Shown here piece after piece: positions 61,131 to 64,000 of a stretch of DNA of 64,000 bases. The stretch is from Dendrophyllia cribrosa (taxonomy: Eukaryota; Cnidaria; Anthozoa; Scleractinia; Dendrophylliidae), in assembly GCA_024195265.1 (NCBI GenBank), contig JAJLRJ010000007.1, positions 30,076,128 to 30,140,127 on the forward strand. The letters are read 5' to 3'. How positions within the stretch are numbered: the stretch's first letter is position 1; each line of letters starts with the position of its first letter. The translations under genes were made by a program, and so were the position numbers. The notes under the pieces were generated by a model. The model had not been told where the DNA came from. It saw nothing but the letters and a program-made list of their open reading frames with translations, and searched no databases.

Positions 61131-61645
61131 GTAGGATAACCTTAAAAAGTAATAAACATTTGAATGTCAAACAGAAAATTAAAGTTTAAGGCATGCTCAA
61201 GCAGAAGTGTTGTTTTAATAATAAGTTGCATACAGTGTTATTTATTAATGGTTGCAGCTACAGTGTAATACATTACCTTTCCCAAAAAACGTAAATGAAA
61301 TATGAAAAATTGAACATTATTATTTTGCTCTTCTGTCTCATGATCAGCTGCTTCCGTTTAACCAAGCAAAATAATGGCCATAACCATACATGGACAAACT
61401 CTTTTTGTATAATTTTATACAGTTGAATCCTGGACAACTCCTTTTTACACACAGTTTTGCCGCTCTGACAGAAATCCCATCCCACTTAAATTATAAATAG
61501 ACGTTTATAGGGACAAGGGATAGTTTTTCCTATCCAGAAATAAAATAATCACATACAAAGTTAACCTCATTAATATGGACAATTTGATTAATTTTGATCA
61601 TTTAAAAATTGCCAAAAATGCTTCATCAGACAGTTATCGTTTTTT

Positions 61646-61824
61646 AAAGGCCCACCTTCACCGAAAAGACGTTGCAGTCGTTTGTTTTTGTTTTGAAATG
61701 CTCCATTGTTCATAAGCATGATCTGATTGGTTGCACGCATTCAAGCATGAATTTTATGTTATACGAAATTCAGCACAGAAAGTGATCGCGGCGCGCACAG
61801 CATTTTGGGTGAAGGTGGGCCTTT
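61646..61824. mobile_element. Small MITE
   Basis: The ends aaaggcccaccttcacc and ggtgaaggtgggccttt are perfect 17-bp inverted repeats around 145 bp of non-coding sequence. Confidence 0.75.
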
Positions 61825-62209
61825 GATCAAACCATTCAATTCAATATTTGTGTCCAATCGTTAGTTTCAGTTGTTTTAGTAGGGATAAGATGACTTGTGT
61901 TACTGTTCTACATTAAACTATATTAGCGGAGCTCTCGCGGGCCAAAGGCTCGCTTGCGGAGCGCCATACTCATAGAACCTATGCCTGTCGTTTTTCATGG
62001 TCATGGCTAGCGGAATGTTTCATGGTCGCGTCCGTGCATGTGTCCGTCCATCCGTGCTATATTGTATAATTTTAGTCGCATGATAACATGTGCGTCAGCT
62101 CTTGTCGAAACTATGAATTTTGGTAATGAGTTGTATGCTTATCTTTCTAATTGAACACAAAAAGAATGCCTTATGTTAACTCAGTGATGTTCCTGAATAT
62201 GTTGTTTGT
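61825..62209. other. Intron, repeat-like but unassigned
   Basis: ggagctctcgcgggccaaag and the catggtcatggctagcgga stretch look like a known type of dispersed repeat, but no borders were found. Confidence 0.3.
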
Positions 62210-62589
62210 ATGGGAGAGTTAACTTTCAATTTAGAGTATAGTGAAAATTATTATGAAAATGTACATTATTTAAATGACAGTATAATAGAAAAGAGTTGTT
62301 GTTTACCTTTGTTTGAGGCTTTTGAATCGTCGTTACGTGATAATTATAAGTCATTTATTTTGACAATAATTTATACAGTCGCTATTTTTGAGACAAGGGT
62401 ATATTTAAAGTGTTTGATTCACATAGTAGAGATCGTACAGGAATGAATGATCCATGTGGGACGTGTGTATTGATTGAAGTTTGTTCTCTTGAAGAGTTAG
62501 TAAAGTATTTTAAAAATTTGTATTTGGGACGCAATTGTTCGAATTTTGAAGTAAAAGGAGTGAAGATATCCTTAACAGCCCGATTATAA
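62210..62589 (+). pseudogene. Frameshifted fragment of a tegument-protease-like (peptidase C76-like) domain
   Basis: The first ORF (62210-62446) reads MGELTFNLEYSENYYENVHY...FILTIIYTVAIFETR. One frame shift near 62398 leads to GIFKVFDSHSRDRTGMNDPC then GTCVLIEVCSLEELVKYFKN LYLGRNCS, stopping at 62589. The VAIFE...FDSHSRD-x-x-G-M-x-x-x-x-GT-x-V-L...L-x-x-LY layout is that of a cysteine-protease-like domain seen in large cnidarian mobile-element proteins. FDSH would hold the catalytic His. The N-terminal Cys part is missing. Family assignment is from memory and uncertain. Confidence 0.45.
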
Positions 62590-62758
62590 TACTCGCAGAG
62601 TTCTTGTTCGCAAGAATCTGTACTGTTTCTTCCAGGGGCACGTTTGTTAACAATGCTGATACTTCGTACGATACCAAAATATCTCGTGTGCGAGAGTGTA
62701 GTTGTTAACTGACAGGCGTTTCAGTTTTTCATCAAGCCATTTAGCAAGAGCATAGTTG

Positions 62759-62760
<2 letters not shown>

Positions 62761-62804
<44 letters not shown>
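62761..62804. repeat. (AAT)n microsatellite at a LINE 3' end
   Basis: About fifteen aat units directly precede, on the plus strand, the minus-strand LINE remnant. Confidence 0.9.
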
Positions 62805-62805
<1 letters not shown>

Positions 62806-63626
62806 GTCTTTATTTAAAGAGGGTTGCATTAAATACATTGTAGCAAAGCTAAACTATTCTAATTTACAAAACTATAAAAATTATGAATTTAGATATTGAT
62901 AAAAATAGCACTAAAACGTTCGAACTTGAATAGACAATAAAACTTAAACTAATTACTTTACATTATAAGAATAAGAAATCTAAAAACTAACATTTAAACA
63001 ATAAAATGATTAAGAAGCTGTTGCTTATTAAAACGTTCATTCCACATTGCCTGCTTAAAAGAATATAATGTGCCCTTTGTCTTAAAGAAAGAGATAAAGC
63101 ATTCCATAATTGACAACGTTTTTCCTCCTTCAGTCTGACTTTTAAAGCAAGGACATCTTAAGTTAAAATTTCAGTATCTGGTTCGTCTAGTGTGGAATTT
63201 AACTTAAGTAGCTCTTTTAGATACGAGGGCACTTCACCCCGTATTCGTGTATAAGCTATTTTAGCGTCTTCATAAAATGTCAACCATTTCAGGTGATTAA
63301 ATAATGGAACTGATGGTTCCTGAGGATGGGCATTTAAGATCATTCTTGCTGCTCGCTTTTGGAGTTAAAGAACTCTTCCTAGGCTTTCTTTATCACAACA
63401 ACCGTTCCAAATAACACTTACGTAGTTTATACTGTAACTGGTCTTATCATAGCATTATAAAGGAGTAGACTCTGTTTAAGTGGTAGGTAGTTCTTAATTT
63501 TTCTCAACACGTCAATGTGCTGGGAAACTTCCTTACAAAGATTGTCCACATGTTGAGAAAAAGATAGTTCTTCGTCAATCTCAAAACCTAACAGTTTAAC
63601 ATTTTTAACAGTAGGGGCTATACACA
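62805..63626 (-). pseudogene. 5'-truncated LINE C-terminus
   Basis: The minus strand reads VKNVKLLGFEIDEELSFSQH then VDNLCKEVSQHIDVLRKIKN and YLPLKQSLLLYNAMIRPV. After stops come RAARMILNAHPQEPSVPLFN then HLKWLTFYEDAKIAY. This is the LG-x-x-ID...LSFS-H...K-x-Q-RAAR-IL pattern following the reverse transcriptase. A (TTA)n tail ends it. Dead. Confidence 0.85.
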
Positions 63627-63964
63627 TGATACCGGAATTGAATGAGTTTTGTTCCGAAATGAAGTACGTACTGTATTCACATGACAAAATCGACCGGCTC
63701 AGCCTAAGACGTTCCCGCTTGCGTGGTTTTCGCACCAGATCAGAAAACAAAGATGGCGCAAGTTTCGCGCAACGATACGCATGCGCCACTCGCCCCAGAC
63801 TACACGGTTTGCAGTTTTCATCTTGGAACGAAGTTCGTTTTCAGTTTACATGATACCAGAATTAAATGTCATACCTGAACGAGAATTTCATTCGGATTGA
63901 AAACCGGAGTGAACTCATTCCGGAATGACCTGTACGGGAACCAAATTTCGTCTCGGTATCATGT
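63627..63964. mobile_element. Probable MITE with catgatacc ends
   Basis: The left end catgatacc-ggaatt-gaatgag and right end ctcggtatcatg are inverted; a third catgataccagaatt lies inside at 63848. It interrupts or abuts the LINE remnant. Borders are approximate. Confidence 0.4.
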
Positions 63965-64000
63965 AAACAGATACAGACAAATATATGGAGATGGAATGAA

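Noticed and set aside
127..61130. NFXL1 as the gene identity
   Set aside because: The finger order is similar, but CPCG-T-LS-LL followed by DPVP-C, and the long spacer in the next finger, are NFX1 features.

Overview
This is AT-rich animal nuclear DNA, most likely from an anthozoan cnidarian such as a stony coral or anemone. The evidence is spliced GT-AG exons, no prokaryotic gene layout, and very dense, mutually nested transposable elements: BEL/Pao, Gypsy, several non-LTR (LINE) families, TTAA-type, Tc1/pogo-type and THAP-type DNA elements, and tRNA-derived SINE-like sequences. Several LINE and Gypsy types resemble those common in coral genomes. The taxon is inferred from style, not from a marker gene.

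The only host gene recognised runs through nearly the whole window on the + strand: an orthologue of NFX1, the NF-X1-type zinc-finger transcription and RNA-regulatory factor. Nine short exons (127-184, 7409-7480, 11108-11211, 27306-27341, 27449-27493, 29647-29713, 49530-49750, 59340-59458, 61094-61130) splice in phase into 253 codons of consecutive NFX1-type Cys/His repeats. Both ends of the gene lie outside the window. Everything else is intron, swollen to as much as 20 kb by mobile elements.

Region by region. 1-7 kb: 5' piece of a LINE (2A-like motif plus endonuclease), a decayed copy of a FEN/XPG-like transposon protein, two decayed LINE reverse transcriptases and a small MITE. 7-14 kb: LINE scraps, foldback elements and the first ~1-kb TTAA element. 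14.8-19.1 kb: a Gypsy integrase split by a THAP-bearing element with long inverted ends. 21.0-26.4 kb: a tyrosine-recombinase fragment split by a 4.9-kb transposon with ~180-bp inverted ends. Its single long, broken gene encodes an N-terminal domain of unknown function fused to a FEN1/XPG-like nuclease. 27.6-29.6 kb: a Gypsy element deleted from gag to integrase but keeping both LTRs. 29.8-30.9 kb: a TA-flanked Tc1-like element. 31.4-31.5 kb: a five-unit heat-shock element next to a TATA-like box and a hairpin.

32.7-42.0 kb: a LINE split by a TTAA element and by a pogo-like element that itself holds a nearly full-length BEL/Pao retrotransposon. 45.8-52.9 kb: more foldback and TTAA elements (two in tandem), a telomere-like stretch and an inverted gag fragment. 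53-57.3 kb: minisatellites, a SINE-like sequence and a Gypsy gag-pol remnant. 58-64 kb: a 5'-truncated LINE bounded by an unusual 109-bp duplication, more foldback elements, a frameshifted fragment resembling a tegument-protease-like domain, and a LINE 3' end.

Almost every element gene is broken by frameshifts or stops, so the host NFX1 gene is the only one expected to be functional. All family calls come from reading translated sequence; no database search was possible.
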